Below are positions 18,628 through 28,035 of a stretch of 64,000 nucleotides of DNA, in pieces. Below the pieces are notes generated by a model, which saw only the letters and a list, made by a program, of their open reading frames with translations, was not told where the DNA came from and did not search any database. Source of the DNA: Janthinobacterium sp. 61. Lineage in GTDB: Bacteria > Pseudomonadota > Gammaproteobacteria > Burkholderiales > Burkholderiaceae_D. Positions within the stretch are counted from its first letter, which is position 1; each line of letters begins with the position of its first letter. Location of the stretch: positions 1,240,001 to 1,304,000 of the forward strand of contig NZ_PJMQ01000001.1 of NCBI RefSeq assembly GCF_002846335.1, written 5' to 3'. The position numbers and the translations under genes were made by a program.

Positions 18628-19011
18628 ATGTTTGGCAGAAAAAAGAATCTGGAAGAAGACCACGCCCCCCAGGCCGACAAACAGTATGAAAAGAAATACA
18701 CGGAAGACAGCTTCTGGGACAAGGTCGTCAAGTTCGCCAAGACGGCAGGGCGCGAAGTCATCGAGAAAGCCCTGTGGCTATACTACGCGGCGCAGCAGCC
18801 GAACACCCCGCTATGGGCCAAGACGGCCATTTACGGCGCGCTCGGCTACTTCATATCCCCCATCGATGCGATTCCCGACATCACGCCCGTGATCGGTTAT
18901 GCGGATGACCTGGCCGTGCTGGCGGCGGCCGTTGCCACGGTCGCCACCTATATCACGGCCGACGTCAAGGAACGCGCCGCCGAGAAACTGCGCGGCTGGT
19001 TCGGCGCCTAG
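18628..19011 (+). CDS. DUF1232 (YkvA-like) membrane protein
   Basis: The ATG at 18628 follows AGGAG, giving 127 residues. The DUF1232 signature lies at about 65-85 (LWAKTAIYGALGYFISPIDAIPDITPVIGYADDLAVL), with Pro-Ile-Asp and Asp-Asp typical of the family. A hydrophobic stretch then runs to about residue 112. The N-terminus is charged. These proteins are common, probably membrane-associated and functionally uncharacterised. It ends overlapping the convergent serine hydrolase gene by four bases. Confidence 0.8.
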   Translation: MFGRKKNLEEDHAPQADKQYEKKYTEDSFWDKVVKFAKTAGREVIEKALWLYYAAQQPNTPLWAKTAIYGALGYFISPIDAIPDITPVIGYADDLAVLAAAVATVATYITADVKERAAEKLRGWFGA

Positions 19012-20198
19012 CCTTTCTTGACAGCACGCGCGCCGCTGCCGCCATGCGCCAGCAGGCGCAGCACGACTTCTTTCTGGAACGAACGAAACTCCTTGTCGGC
19101 GCCGACGTTGGCGAAGGCGAGCACGGCGGTCTTGCTGGCGCGGTCGACGCAGACGACGGACGCGGCGCCCGGGTCGCCACCACTGTGCGTGGCCAGCGCC
19201 TTGCCGTCGACATCGCGCAGCAGCCACACCAGGGCCTGGCGCACGGACGAATCGGCAGGCACGACGGCAGCCGTTTGCGGGGCAAAAAATAATTGCAGGG
19301 TGGCATCTTGCAGGTAGCGGTGGCCATCGACCCGGCCACCATTGCTGAAAATGGCCAGGAAGCGGGCAAAATCATGCGCCGAGCTGCGCAGCAGGCCGGC
19401 CGGCCAGTCCGGATAGCCGACTGGCGGCAGCACTTGCAGGCCCGGCTCCTTGTGCGCATATGGCTGGGCAACGATGGCCCGCCGCGGCAAGCCGGCCAGA
19501 TTCCAGGCTGTGCTGTCCATGCCCAGTGGCTCGAACAGGTGCTCGTGCGTGTAGGCATCAAGACCGTCGGGGTTCAAGCGGCCCACCAGATAGCCGAGCA
19601 GGGCGATGGCCACATTGCTGTAGCGCCATTCCGTGCCGGGCCGGGCGGCAAACGATACATCCGCGTCATACCAGGCGCCGCCGCGCGACAGATAGCCCTT
19701 GACGAAGTCGCGCAGGGGTAATCGCGGATCGCCCTGCACGGCAAACGCCGTCGTCTTTTCGTACACGGCATCGGAAATGCCTGACGTGTGGCTGAGCAAA
19801 TGGCGAAAGGTGATGGGCACGTCGGGAAACTTCGGATGCATGAGCGGGAAGTCCAGATAGGCGGCCACCTTGTCGTCGAGCTGGAAGACGCCCTGTTCCA
19901 TCAGCATCATGACGGCCGTGGCCGTGACGAGCTTGCTGACGGAGGCGACATGGAACACCGTGTTGGCATCGGCCTTCTTGCCGGCCTGGATGTCGGCCCA
20001 GCCATAACCGCGCGCGAAAATGGTTTGCTCTCCGCGCACCACGGCCACGCTCATGCCCGGCGTTTCCGTGCGGGCCAGCCCGTCGCGCATGAAGCCGTCA
20101 AATTCTGTTTCCCACGCCAGCCTGGCCGGATCGGTGGCGCAGCCCGTTTGCAGCAGGGCCAGTGAGACACCCAGTCCCAGCACGCTTCTTCGTTTCAT
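19008..20198 (-). CDS. Serine hydrolase lipoprotein, class C beta-lactamase family
   Basis: A 396-residue lipoprotein: the signal peptide ends with a lipobox (ALLQTGC, Cys20). The beta-lactamase/transpeptidase-like domain has the SxxK motif S86-V-S-K89, the YSN triad (WRYSNVAIALLGYLVG) and the third-box-like HSGGDPG. Such proteins are esterases, D-aminopeptidases or penicillin-binding-like enzymes more often than true antibiotic resistance factors. The lack of a KTG box (HSGG instead) argues against calling it AmpC. It is probably anchored in the periplasm. Monocistronic. Confidence 0.85.
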   Translation of the reverse strand: MKRRSVLGLGVSLALLQTGCATDPARLAWETEFDGFMRDGLARTETPGMSVAVVRGEQTIFARGYGWADIQAGKKADANTVFHVASVSKLVTATAVMMLMEQGVFQLDDKVAAYLDFPLMHPKFPDVPITFRHLLSHTSGISDAVYEKTTAFAVQGDPRLPLRDFVKGYLSRGGAWYDADVSFAARPGTEWRYSNVAIALLGYLVGRLNPDGLDAYTHEHLFEPLGMDSTAWNLAGLPRRAIVAQPYAHKEPGLQVLPPVGYPDWPAGLLRSSAHDFARFLAIFSNGGRVDGHRYLQDATLQLFFAPQTAAVVPADSSVRQALVWLLRDVDGKALATHSGGDPGAASVVCVDRASKTAVLAFANVGADKEFRSFQKEVVLRLLAHGGSGARAVKKG

Positions 20199-20320
20199 TG
20201 ATTCTCTCTTTTACCGTTTTTAATTATCTTAACAATATTTCCGCCCGTCATAGGGGCAATTGACAAAACATTGCTTTGCAGCAATGACAAAGGGGGCTGA
20301 CCAGTGCTTATTTGCACCAG

Positions 20321-21616
20321 TTATTTGCGCCAGTAGCGTTCCAGCAGGGGTTTGACGGTCAGGCCGTGCGCGACGATGGAGAGGATGACGACGACGATGG
20401 TGATGTCGGCCAGTTCGCGCGCCAGGGTGCGCGGCAAGCCATGCGCGATGGCATAGCTGAGGTAGTACAGCGAGCCGATGCCGCGCACGCCGAACCAGGC
20501 GGCCAGGCCCCGCAGGCGCACGCTGGTGCCCGAAGCCAGCAAACCGAGCATCACGCTGGCCGGGCGCGCTACCAGCAGCAGGAACAGTGCCACGCTCCAC
20601 GCCTGCCAGCTCCAGGCGGCCGCCGTGACAGTACCGCCCAGCAACAGCACCAGGGTCAGTTCGGACAGGCGTTCCAGGTGTTCCTTGAAGACGAGCGATT
20701 CGCCGCTGACGGTCAGCGGCACCTCGCTGTCGTGCGGCTTGGTGGCGGACACCGCGTGGGTTTCCTCCGCTTGCAGCAAGCCTTGCCTGTCCTTCGGCGC
20801 GCCGGCCAGCCGCAGTTCCGTCTGGCGCAGGGCCACGCCGGCAAAGAATACGGCCAGGAAGCCCCAGGCGTGCAGCCACGTCGCCACGCCATACACGAGG
20901 GCGATCAGGCCCAGGGCGGCCAGGTCGTCCAGCATCGCGTGTTTCGGTTCCTTGGCGCGCACCTGCCAGCCCAGCCAGGCCAGCAGCGCGCCGCCGGCCG
21001 CGCCCAGGGCGATGGCGGCCCCGCTGGCCCAGAATAAATCGCGCCACAGCCAGGTGGCGCCATGCGGCCCCAGCTCATGCAGGCCCAGCAAGCCCAGGCC
21101 CAGCATGACGAAAGGAAAGCCGCTGCCATCGTTCATGCCCGCTTCGCTGGTCAGCATGAAGCGCAATTGCTCGCTGTCGCCCGCATGGCGCAGCTGCACG
21201 TCGGTAGCCAGCACGGGATCGGTGGGCGCGAGGATGGCGCCCAGCAGCACGCCCGCACCCAGGGGCAGGCCCAGCACCAGGCACGCAAAGGCCGCCACCA
21301 GCGCCACGGAGACAGCCATCGATAGCCAGGCCAGGCGCAGCGACGGCAGCCAGCGTGCCAGGCTGAAGGGGACGGGCATCTTGACGCCGGCGGAAAACAG
21401 GGAGATGAGGACGGCGATTTCCGTCAGGGTTTCCAGCAGCGGGGCCTGCTGCAGCAGGTCGAACGCAAACAGGCCGAGAAACATGGGCCCCAGCAGCAGG
21501 CCCACGCCCAGGTAAGCCATGGCCGAAGTCAATGGCAGGCGCGCGATGCGGTCGGCGCCCAGGCCACGCGCCAGCATCAGGCAGCCGATCAGGATGAACC
21601 AGGCGGTGGTGCTCAT
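20321..21616 (-). CDS. NhaP-type cation:proton antiporter
   Basis: The ATG at 21614-21616 gives 431 residues with about 12 membrane helices, typical of the CPA1 family, which exchanges Na+ or K+ for H+ across the inner membrane. Signature residues are in GAILAPTDPVLATDVQ and SEAGMNDGSGFPFVML, the paired-helix ion site with Asp and Asn-Asp. A cytoplasmic loop (about 285-325) is charged. The frame extends upstream to 21865 but without a better start. The exact cation is unknown. It lies between a serine hydrolase and a mechanosensitive channel, all on the minus strand, consistent with an osmotic or pH stress neighbourhood. Confidence 0.88.
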   Translation of the reverse strand: MSTTAWFILIGCLMLARGLGADRIARLPLTSAMAYLGVGLLLGPMFLGLFAFDLLQQAPLLETLTEIAVLISLFSAGVKMPVPFSLARWLPSLRLAWLSMAVSVALVAAFACLVLGLPLGAGVLLGAILAPTDPVLATDVQLRHAGDSEQLRFMLTSEAGMNDGSGFPFVMLGLGLLGLHELGPHGATWLWRDLFWASGAAIALGAAGGALLAWLGWQVRAKEPKHAMLDDLAALGLIALVYGVATWLHAWGFLAVFFAGVALRQTELRLAGAPKDRQGLLQAEETHAVSATKPHDSEVPLTVSGESLVFKEHLERLSELTLVLLLGGTVTAAAWSWQAWSVALFLLLVARPASVMLGLLASGTSVRLRGLAAWFGVRGIGSLYYLSYAIAHGLPRTLARELADITIVVVILSIVAHGLTVKPLLERYWRK

Positions 21617-21689
21617 GCGGCCATTGTAGCGGCGCGTGGGCCAGGGCAGCGCGCCGCAGGTTTTTTCAAGCCTGGTTTTTAGCCTGGTC

Positions 21690-22805
21690 CTAAGCCTTGT
21701 ACAGCGACACGCTGTCGTTCTGCGCCTGCATCTCGCGCACTTCGATGGGGTCGTGCGTGGAGCGCAGGCGGGGCAGGCCGTGCGGGTAATTGGCCGTAAT
21801 AAATGCCAGCATCTGCTCGCGCACGATGCAGCGCAGTTCGAAGGCCGTGCCCGAATCTTTCGCACTGATCAGAAAGCGTACGCGCACGGCCCGCTCGTTC
21901 GAATCCGTCGCCTGCACCGTGCAGACCCGGCCATCCCATTGTGTGGCGGACTCGCAGATGCGCGTCAGTTCCGCGCGCAGCGGCTTGATCGGGATGCTGA
22001 AATCGAGCCACAGAAACACCGTGCCCAGGATGTCCGAAGAGGTATGCGTCCAGTTTTCGAACGGATTTTCGATGAACCACTGCAGCGGCACGATCAAACG
22101 CCGTTCATCCCACACGCGCACGACCACATACGTGCCCTTGATTTCCTCGACCGTGCCCCATTCGCCATTGACGATCAGCACGTCGTCGATGCGGATGGGT
22201 TGAGAGAACGCAATTTGCAGCCCTGCAATGAAATTACCGAGCACGGGGCGGGCGGCGATACCGGCCACCAGGCCTGCCACGCCGGCCGAAGCGAGCAGGC
22301 TGGCGCCAATCTGCCGCGCGCCCGGCAGGGTCAGCAGTACGAAGGACAGGCCTAGGATGACGACGATGGCGTGTGCGCTGCGCGTCAGCACGCGCGCCTG
22401 GGTGATCCGGCGCCGCGCGCGCAGGTTGTCGGCCGCGTCGACGGGATTGATCTGGGAAATCGTGATGGAAAGCGACTCGATGCATTGCATGGCTAGCCAG
22501 GTCAGCGCGATGATCAGCGCCACGCTGGTGAGATGCGACATGGCGACCAGGCCCGGCGTGTCGTCGGGCGCGCCGGCCAGCACCATGCGCAGGCCGAAGA
22601 CGATCATGCACAGCTGGCTGGCGCGGAAGGCCACGCGCGCGACGTTGCTGGTGAACGGGTGGCCATTGGCCAGTTTTTTCAGCAAGCCGATGCCGGCCCG
22701 GTGCACGACGATGGCGACCAGGGTGACGAGCAGGGCGGAAACGAGCACGGTCAGCGCCGAGCGCAGCGGGCCTCCCATCAGCGAGTGGAACGTGCTGAGA
22801 TCCAT
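21690..22805 (-). CDS. MscS-type mechanosensitive ion channel
   Basis: A 371-residue protein with four or so membrane helices in residues 15-180, including the pore-lining helix (ASAGVAGLVAGIAARPVLGN). The MscS beta domain follows (FSQPIRIDDVLIVNGEWGTVEEIKGTYVVVRVWDERRLIVPLQWFIENPFENW) and then a C-terminal domain. By family it opens under membrane tension to release solutes during hypo-osmotic shock. It is divergent from the trehalose genes, which make a compatible solute, so the context is osmotic adaptation. The family call is firm. Confidence 0.92.
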   Translation of the reverse strand: MDLSTFHSLMGGPLRSALTVLVSALLVTLVAIVVHRAGIGLLKKLANGHPFTSNVARVAFRASQLCMIVFGLRMVLAGAPDDTPGLVAMSHLTSVALIIALTWLAMQCIESLSITISQINPVDAADNLRARRRITQARVLTRSAHAIVVILGLSFVLLTLPGARQIGASLLASAGVAGLVAGIAARPVLGNFIAGLQIAFSQPIRIDDVLIVNGEWGTVEEIKGTYVVVRVWDERRLIVPLQWFIENPFENWTHTSSDILGTVFLWLDFSIPIKPLRAELTRICESATQWDGRVCTVQATDSNERAVRVRFLISAKDSGTAFELRCIVREQMLAFITANYPHGLPRLRSTHDPIEVREMQAQNDSVSLYKA

Positions 22806-23043
22806 AGGCGAAAACTCCTTGAAATGGTGAGATGGATATCGGAAGCGGCTATTTTACGGGCAGATGACGTCGCGGGGGCGTGCGTTGCCGTACGGATAAG
22901 ACTTGGATCAAGGTAGATACTGGCAGAAATTGCTGCGGTGCGCCATGTCACGTTGACGTTTCAATACGCAAAGCAAACGGGCGCCGCCTTTTTGGAAATG
23001 TAGCCATACTTGCAATGGTTGTTTATGTCTGCAAAGGAAAACG

Positions 23044-25332
23044 ATGATAGTACGATCACTCCGAATGTCCTTGCGCTTCATCCTGCCACTGGCCCTGGTG
23101 CTGGGATTGTTTGCTTATATTGTGGTACCCCTGCTCGATAATATTACCTTGCGCTGGTATGTGCGCGACCTCGACAGCCGGGCGGAATTGCTTGCTGGAA
23201 CACTCCGGCCCTCGCTCAGCGAATACCTGCCCGCCCAAGACGCCACGCGCGTCAAAGAACTGTTCCAGGGCGCCACGCGCGACGAACGCCTGATCGCCAT
23301 CGGCTTTTGCGACAATGCGGGCCACCTCGTCTACCAATCCGCGCAATTCCCGGCCTCCATCGGCTGCTGGACCACGCCTTCCACGGGCGGCCTGTACAAA
23401 TCCCTGGCGCAGTTGCCGCAAGGGCAAGTCCACATCAGCGAAACTCCCGTCATGCAGGACGCGACCCAGCTGGGCCGCCTGGTGCTGGTGCAGGACATGA
23501 GCTTTGTCGAGCGCCGCAATACGGATACCAAGCGTTTCATCTTTGCCTTCCTGGCCGTGCTGGCCGTGCTGATTTCCCTGATGACCGTGTTCGTGGCGCA
23601 TCTGAGCTGGCGCGGCTGGCTGTCGGCCGTGAAGGATATATTGCGGGGCGAGTTGATGCCGCGCAGCGCCATGGCCGTCCAGGCCGCCGATGCGCCCGCC
23701 GCCGCGCCCGCGCCGCCGCCGGAAATGCAGCCGCTGATCGGCGACTTGCGCGAATTGCTGCAGGAGTACCATCTGGAACGCCAGGGCGACAGTGGCTGGA
23801 CCTCGGAATGGACGCCGGAAAAACTGCGCGGCTTGCTGGAAGCGGATCTTGCGGGAGATCAAGTGCTGGTGGTATCGAACCGCGAACCGTATATCCACAC
23901 CAAAACGGAAGATGGGATAGCGGTGCAGCGCCCGGCCAGCGGCCTGGTCACGGCCGTGGAAGCGGTGATGCGCGCCTGCTCTGGCACTTGGATCGCGCAT
24001 GGCGCCGGTTCCGCCGACCGCGAAACGGTGGATAAACTCGACCACGTGCCCGTGCCGCCCGATCATCCCAGTTATACCTTGCGCCGCGTGTGGCTGACGG
24101 AAGAGGAAGAGCAGGGCTATTATTATGGCTTCGCCAATGAAGGCATGTGGCCGCTGTGCCATATCGCCCACGTGCGCCCCGTGTTCCGCTCGTCCGACTG
24201 GGATCAGTATGTGAAGGTCAACCGCCGCTTCGCCGAAGCCGTGATCGCCGAGGCGAAGACGGACAATCCCGTCGTGCTGGTGCAGGATTACCACTTCGCC
24301 TTGCTGCCGCGCATGGTGCGCGAAGCCTTGCCGAAAGCGACGATTATTACCTTCTGGCATATCCCTTGGCCTAACTCGGAATCGTTCGGCATTTGCCCGT
24401 GGCGCGAAGAAATCCTCGACGGTTTGCTGGGCAGCACGATCCTCGGCTTCCACACGCCATTCCACCGCAAGAATTTCCTGGAAACGGTGGACCGCTACCT
24501 GGAAACCCGCATCGAGCCGGAAGCGTCGACGATTTCGTATGGCGGCGAGATGACGCAGGTGGAGGATTACCCGATTTCCATCGCCTGGCCGGAAGTTGAT
24601 CCGGCACAGCCCGACGTGGCTACCTGCCGCGCGCAAATCCGTGCCGAGCTGGGCGTGGCGCCCGATCACTTGCTGGGCATCGGCGTGGATCGCCTCGATT
24701 ACACGAAAGGCATCGTCGAGCGCTTCCAGGCCGTCGAGCGCATGCTGGAACAGCAGCCTGGCATGGTCGGCAATTTTACTTTCGTGCAAATTGCCGCCCC
24801 CAGCCGTGCTTCCCTGGACGAATATCAAAGTTTCGATGCCCGCGTGCGCAAGATGGTCGAGCGCATCAACCGCCGCTTCGGCAGCGGCAACTACGTGCCC
24901 ATCCTGCTGAAAGCCGAACACCATGGCCAGGACGACTTGCAGCGCTATTTCCGCGCTTCCGAGGTGTGCATGGTGACAAGCTTGCATGACGGCATGAATC
25001 TGGTGGCCAAGGAATTCATCGCCGCGCGCGACGATGAGATGGGTGTGCTGGTGCTGTCCCAATTCACGGGCGCGGCGCGGGAACTGCATGAAGCGCTGAT
25101 CATCAATCCGTATCATATCGAGCAGGGCGCTGATGCCTTGTACCGTGGCCTGGTGATGCCGCCCGTGGAGCAGCGCGAGCGCATGAAGAGCATGCGTGCC
25201 CGCGTGAAACATTTCAATGTCTACCGCTGGGCCGGCCGCATGCTGCTGGACGCGGCCCGTTTGCGCCAGCGCGACAAGGTCATGACCAAGATCGACGCCC
25301 ACAGCCGCATCAAGCGGCGCAAGGGGATTTGA
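23044..25332 (+). CDS. otsA: Membrane-anchored trehalose-6-phosphate synthase with sensor-like N-terminus
   Basis: Makes trehalose-6-phosphate from a nucleotide sugar and glucose-6-phosphate (GT20). The GT20 domain runs from about residue 272 ([10 protein letters not shown]) to about 745, with [39 protein letters not shown] and [12 protein letters not shown]. The first 270 residues are extra compared with E. coli OtsA. They hold a membrane helix (11-31), about 130 residues of predicted periplasmic domain, a second helix (about 163-187) and an Ala/Pro-rich linker. This resembles the input module of a histidine kinase. AAAGGA precedes the ATG. The stop overlaps otsB by one base. A related product such as glucosylglycerol phosphate cannot be excluded, but otsB and GH15 context favour trehalose. 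Confidence 0.88.
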   Translation: MIVRSLRMSLRFILPLALVLGLFAYIVVPLLDNITLRWYVRDLDSRAELLAGTLRPSLSEYLPAQDATRVKELFQGATRDERLIAIGFCDNAGHLVYQSAQFPASIGCWTTPSTGGLYKSLAQLPQGQVHISETPVMQDATQLGRLVLVQDMSFVERRNTDTKRFIFAFLAVLAVLISLMTVFVAHLSWRGWLSAVKDILRGELMPRSAMAVQAADAPAAAPAPPPEMQPLIGDLRELLQEYHLERQGDSGWTSEWTPEKLRGLLEADLAGDQVLVVSNREPYIHTKTEDGIAVQRPASGLVTAVEAVMRACSGTWIAHGAGSADRETVDKLDHVPVPPDHPSYTLRRVWLTEEEEQGYYYGFANEGMWPLCHIAHVRPVFRSSDWDQYVKVNRRFAEAVIAEAKTDNPVVLVQDYHFALLPRMVREALPKATIITFWHIPWPNSESFGICPWREEILDGLLGSTILGFHTPFHRKNFLETVDRYLETRIEPEASTISYGGEMTQVEDYPISIAWPEVDPAQPDVATCRAQIRAELGVAPDHLLGIGVDRLDYTKGIVERFQAVERMLEQQPGMVGNFTFVQIAAPSRASLDEYQSFDARVRKMVERINRRFGSGNYVPILLKAEHHGQDDLQRYFRASEVCMVTSLHDGMNLVAKEFIAARDDEMGVLVLSQFTGAARELHEALIINPYHIEQGADALYRGLVMPPVEQRERMKSMRARVKHFNVYRWAGRMLLDAARLRQRDKVMTKIDAHSRIKRRKGI

Positions 25333-26123
25333 TGACGGACATGCCTGACGATAGCGCTGCCCTTTTGGCGCTGCTGAGTACCCCCGGCAGCGCCGTCTTT
25401 CTCGACTTCGACGGCACCCTGGTCGACCTGGCGCCCACGCCCGATGGCGTGCGCCTGGAACCGGGTGTGGTGGAAGCGCTGGCGCTGCTGGCCGAGCGCC
25501 ATGGCGGCGCGCTGGCCCTTATTTCCGGGCGTCCCGTGGCGCAGATCGATGCCATGCTGGCGCCCCTGGTCTTGCCGGTGGCGGGCGTGCATGGCGTGGA
25601 GCGGCGCGGCGCGGACGGCGCGCTGCATGTAGCGGTGACGCCCGACGTGTCGCCCGTGCTGGCGCGCGCCCGGGCGCTGGCGGCGATTCACCCCGGCTTG
25701 CTGGTGGAGCAGAAGCGGGGCGCCGTGGCCCTGCATTACCGGCTGGCACCCGAACTCGAACATTTGTGCTCGCAGGAAATGACGGCCGCCGTGCAAGCGT
25801 GCCCGGGGGTGTTGCTGTTGCATGGCAAAATGGTCCTGGAAGCCAAGCCGGCCGCCACCGACAAGGGCGGCGCCATCGCCGCCTTCATGCAGGAAACCCC
25901 ATTCGCCGGCCGCCGGCCCGTATTCGCGGGCGACGACACCACCGATGAGGCAGGCTTTGTCTTTGTACAACAAGTTGGCGGGCAGGGCGTGAAAGTGGGC
26001 AGCGGCCCCAGCGCCGCCACCCTGCGCCTGGCCAGCCCCGGCACCCTGCGCACAGCGCTGCTGGCCGCCTCCGTATCCCCAGAAGGAGTAAATGATGACG
26101 CAATCCCAGGAACAACCGTATGA
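25332..26123 (+). CDS. otsB: Trehalose-6-phosphate phosphatase
   Basis: HAD-superfamily enzyme that removes the phosphate from trehalose-6-phosphate. The 263-residue protein has the HAD motif I with nucleophile D25 and acid D27 (FLDFDGTLVDLAP). It also has GVHGVERRGADG typical of OtsB, Lys in KPAATDKGGAI and motif III FAGDDTTDEAGF. The start ATG overlaps the otsA stop (TGATG). The last 32 bases overlap the start of the GH15 gene. It is soluble and cytoplasmic. Confidence 0.94.
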   Translation: MTDMPDDSAALLALLSTPGSAVFLDFDGTLVDLAPTPDGVRLEPGVVEALALLAERHGGALALISGRPVAQIDAMLAPLVLPVAGVHGVERRGADGALHVAVTPDVSPVLARARALAAIHPGLLVEQKRGAVALHYRLAPELEHLCSQEMTAAVQACPGVLLLHGKMVLEAKPAATDKGGAIAAFMQETPFAGRRPVFAGDDTTDEAGFVFVQQVGGQGVKVGSGPSAATLRLASPGTLRTALLAASVSPEGVNDDAIPGTTV

Positions 26124-27981
26124 CACGCCCAGCGGCGCCGCCGATTCGCTGGCTGCTTCCGCCACTGCCGCAGCCAGCGCGTCGGCACCCGTCACGCCCA
26201 TCCAGGCTAGTCTCAACTGCGGCGTGGTGGGCAATTGCGCCTTCAGCGCCCTGATCGACCAGGCAGGGCAGGTCGTCTGGTCCTGCTTGCCCCGTTTCGA
26301 TGGCGATCCCGTGTTCAACAGCCTGCTGGACGCGACGGAAAACGGCAGCGTGTGGGGCATCGATATTGAAAACTATGCGCGCAGCGAGCAATTCTACGAG
26401 CCGAACACGGCCGTGCTGCGCACGCGCCTGTACGACACGGAAGGGCGCGGCGTGGAAATCACGGATTTCGCGCCCCGTTTTCTCAGCCGCGACCGCATGT
26501 TCCGCCCGCTGATGCTGATCCGCCGCGTGCGTCCGCTCGATCACGCCGTGCGCATCAGGGTACGCCTGCGCCCCCGCTACGACTGGGGCAAGCTGGCGCC
26601 GCAGATCACGCAGGGCAGCCACCACATCCGCTATGTGGGGCCGGAACAGACCTTGCGCCTGAACACGGATGTATCGCTCAACTATGTACTGAGCGAAACG
26701 TATTTCGTGCTGGGGGGCACCGCCAACTTCCTGCTGGGCCCTGATGAAACCCTGGCTGGCGGCATCGACGAGACGGCGCGCATCTTTGAAAAGGAAACCG
26801 TCAACTACTGGCGCACCTACACGCGCCGCCTGGCCGTGCCCCTGGAATGGCAGGATGTAGTTATCCGCGCCGCCATCACCCTGAAACTGTCGCTGTATGA
26901 AGACACGGGCGCCATCATCGCCGCCATGACCACCAGCATCCCGGAAGCGCCGGGCAGCAGCCGCAACTGGGATTACCGCTATTGCTGGCTGCGCGACGCT
27001 TTCTTTGTCGTGCGCGCGCTGAACAGCTTGTCCGAAGTGGGCACGATGGAAGAGTACTTGCGCTGGCTGACGAATATCGTCGCCCGCTCGAAGGGCGGCC
27101 ATATCCAGCCCCTGTACGGTATCGGCCTGGAAGAGCAATTGCCGGAATCGACGCTAGCCCACTTGCCCGGCTACCGGGGCAACGGGCCCGTGCGCGTGGG
27201 CAACCAGGCGCAGGAACACTTCCAGCACGATGTCTACGGCAATATCGTCCTGGGCGCGGCGCAGGCTTTTCTTGACCACCGTTTGTTCCACCGGGCCGGC
27301 AAGGCCGAGTTTGCCGCGCTGGAAGCCGTGGGCGACCAGGCATTCCGCTTGCATGCGGAACCGGACGCGGGCATGTGGGAGTTGCGCACGCGGGCGCGTG
27401 TCCACACTTCGTCCATGCTGATGAGCTGGGCCGCCTGCGACCGTCTGGCGAAAGTGGCGTATAAGCTGGGCTTGCCGGACCGGGCCGACCACTGGAACAG
27501 CCGCGCCGTGCTGATCCGCGAACGCTTGCTGCGCGAAGCGTGGAGCGAGGAGCGCCAGGCCTTCGCCGAAAGCCTGGGTGGGCGCGACCTCGACGCCTCC
27601 GTCTTGCTGATGGCGGAAGTCAACTTCATCGACCCCATGGACCCCCGTTTCATCGCCACCGTCGACGCGCTGGAAGCATCGCTGTGCGACGGTCCCTACA
27701 TGCGCCGCTACGAGGCGCCTGACGACTTCGGCAAGCCCGAGACCGCCTTCAACATCTGCACCTTCTGGCGCATCGACGCCCTGGCGCGCATCGGCAGGAA
27801 AGACGAGGCGCGCAAAATTTTTGAGACCATGCTGCTGGCGCGCAACCACCTGGGCCTGCTGTCGGAAGACACGCATCCGGTGACAGGCGAAATGTGGGGC
27901 AATTTCCCGCAGACGTATTCGATGGTGGGCTTGATTAACTGCGCCGTGAGGTTGTCGGCGCCGTGGGATAGCGCTATTTAA
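26092..27981 (+). CDS. GH15 family glycoside hydrolase (glucoamylase or trehalase)
   Basis: A 629-residue cytoplasmic glycosidase. AGAAGGAG precedes ATGATG; the first ATG (26092) lies within the otsB end. After an Ala/Ser-rich leader of about 40 residues comes the GH15 N-terminal beta-domain (NCGVVGNCAFSALIDQAGQVVWSCLPRFDGDPVFNSLLD). The catalytic alpha-barrel follows with SRNWDYRYCWLRDAFFVVRAL, YGIGLEEQLPE and a C-terminal GEMWGNFPQTYSMVGLI. GH15 includes glucoamylases and bacterial trehalases; its place in the otsAB operon suggests trehalose breakdown or a related alpha-glucoside. It is translationally linked to otsB. The family call is firm, the substrate inferred. Confidence 0.9.
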   Translation: MMTQSQEQPYDTPSGAADSLAASATAAASASAPVTPIQASLNCGVVGNCAFSALIDQAGQVVWSCLPRFDGDPVFNSLLDATENGSVWGIDIENYARSEQFYEPNTAVLRTRLYDTEGRGVEITDFAPRFLSRDRMFRPLMLIRRVRPLDHAVRIRVRLRPRYDWGKLAPQITQGSHHIRYVGPEQTLRLNTDVSLNYVLSETYFVLGGTANFLLGPDETLAGGIDETARIFEKETVNYWRTYTRRLAVPLEWQDVVIRAAITLKLSLYEDTGAIIAAMTTSIPEAPGSSRNWDYRYCWLRDAFFVVRALNSLSEVGTMEEYLRWLTNIVARSKGGHIQPLYGIGLEEQLPESTLAHLPGYRGNGPVRVGNQAQEHFQHDVYGNIVLGAAQAFLDHRLFHRAGKAEFAALEAVGDQAFRLHAEPDAGMWELRTRARVHTSSMLMSWAACDRLAKVAYKLGLPDRADHWNSRAVLIRERLLREAWSEERQAFAESLGGRDLDASVLLMAEVNFIDPMDPRFIATVDALEASLCDGPYMRRYEAPDDFGKPETAFNICTFWRIDALARIGRKDEARKIFETMLLARNHLGLLSEDTHPVTGEMWGNFPQTYSMVGLINCAVRLSAPWDSAI

Positions 27982-28009
27982 GTGCGGGCCTGGATCGCGG
28001 GCCCGGGGA

Positions 28010-28025
28010 GCCCGAGGTTTCGGGC
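28010..28025. terminator. Hairpin between convergent GH15 and mdcR
   Basis: GCCCGA (28010-28015) and TCGGGC (28020-28025) pair around a GGTT loop. It lies between the ends of the GH15 gene and the minus-strand LysR gene; probably part of a weak shared terminator. Confidence 0.4.
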
Positions 28026-28035
28026 TTCGATGTAA

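Noticed and set aside
19008..20198. Antibiotic-resistance AmpC beta-lactamase
   Set aside because: The SxxK and YxN motifs are shared with esterases and peptidases, the protein is a lipoprotein, and the KTG box is replaced by HSGG; no resistance role is claimed.
23056..25302. 748-residue minus-strand frame opposite otsA
   Set aside because: Covers otsA exactly on the other strand and shows no motifs; otsA has clear GT20 motifs and a ribosome-binding site.
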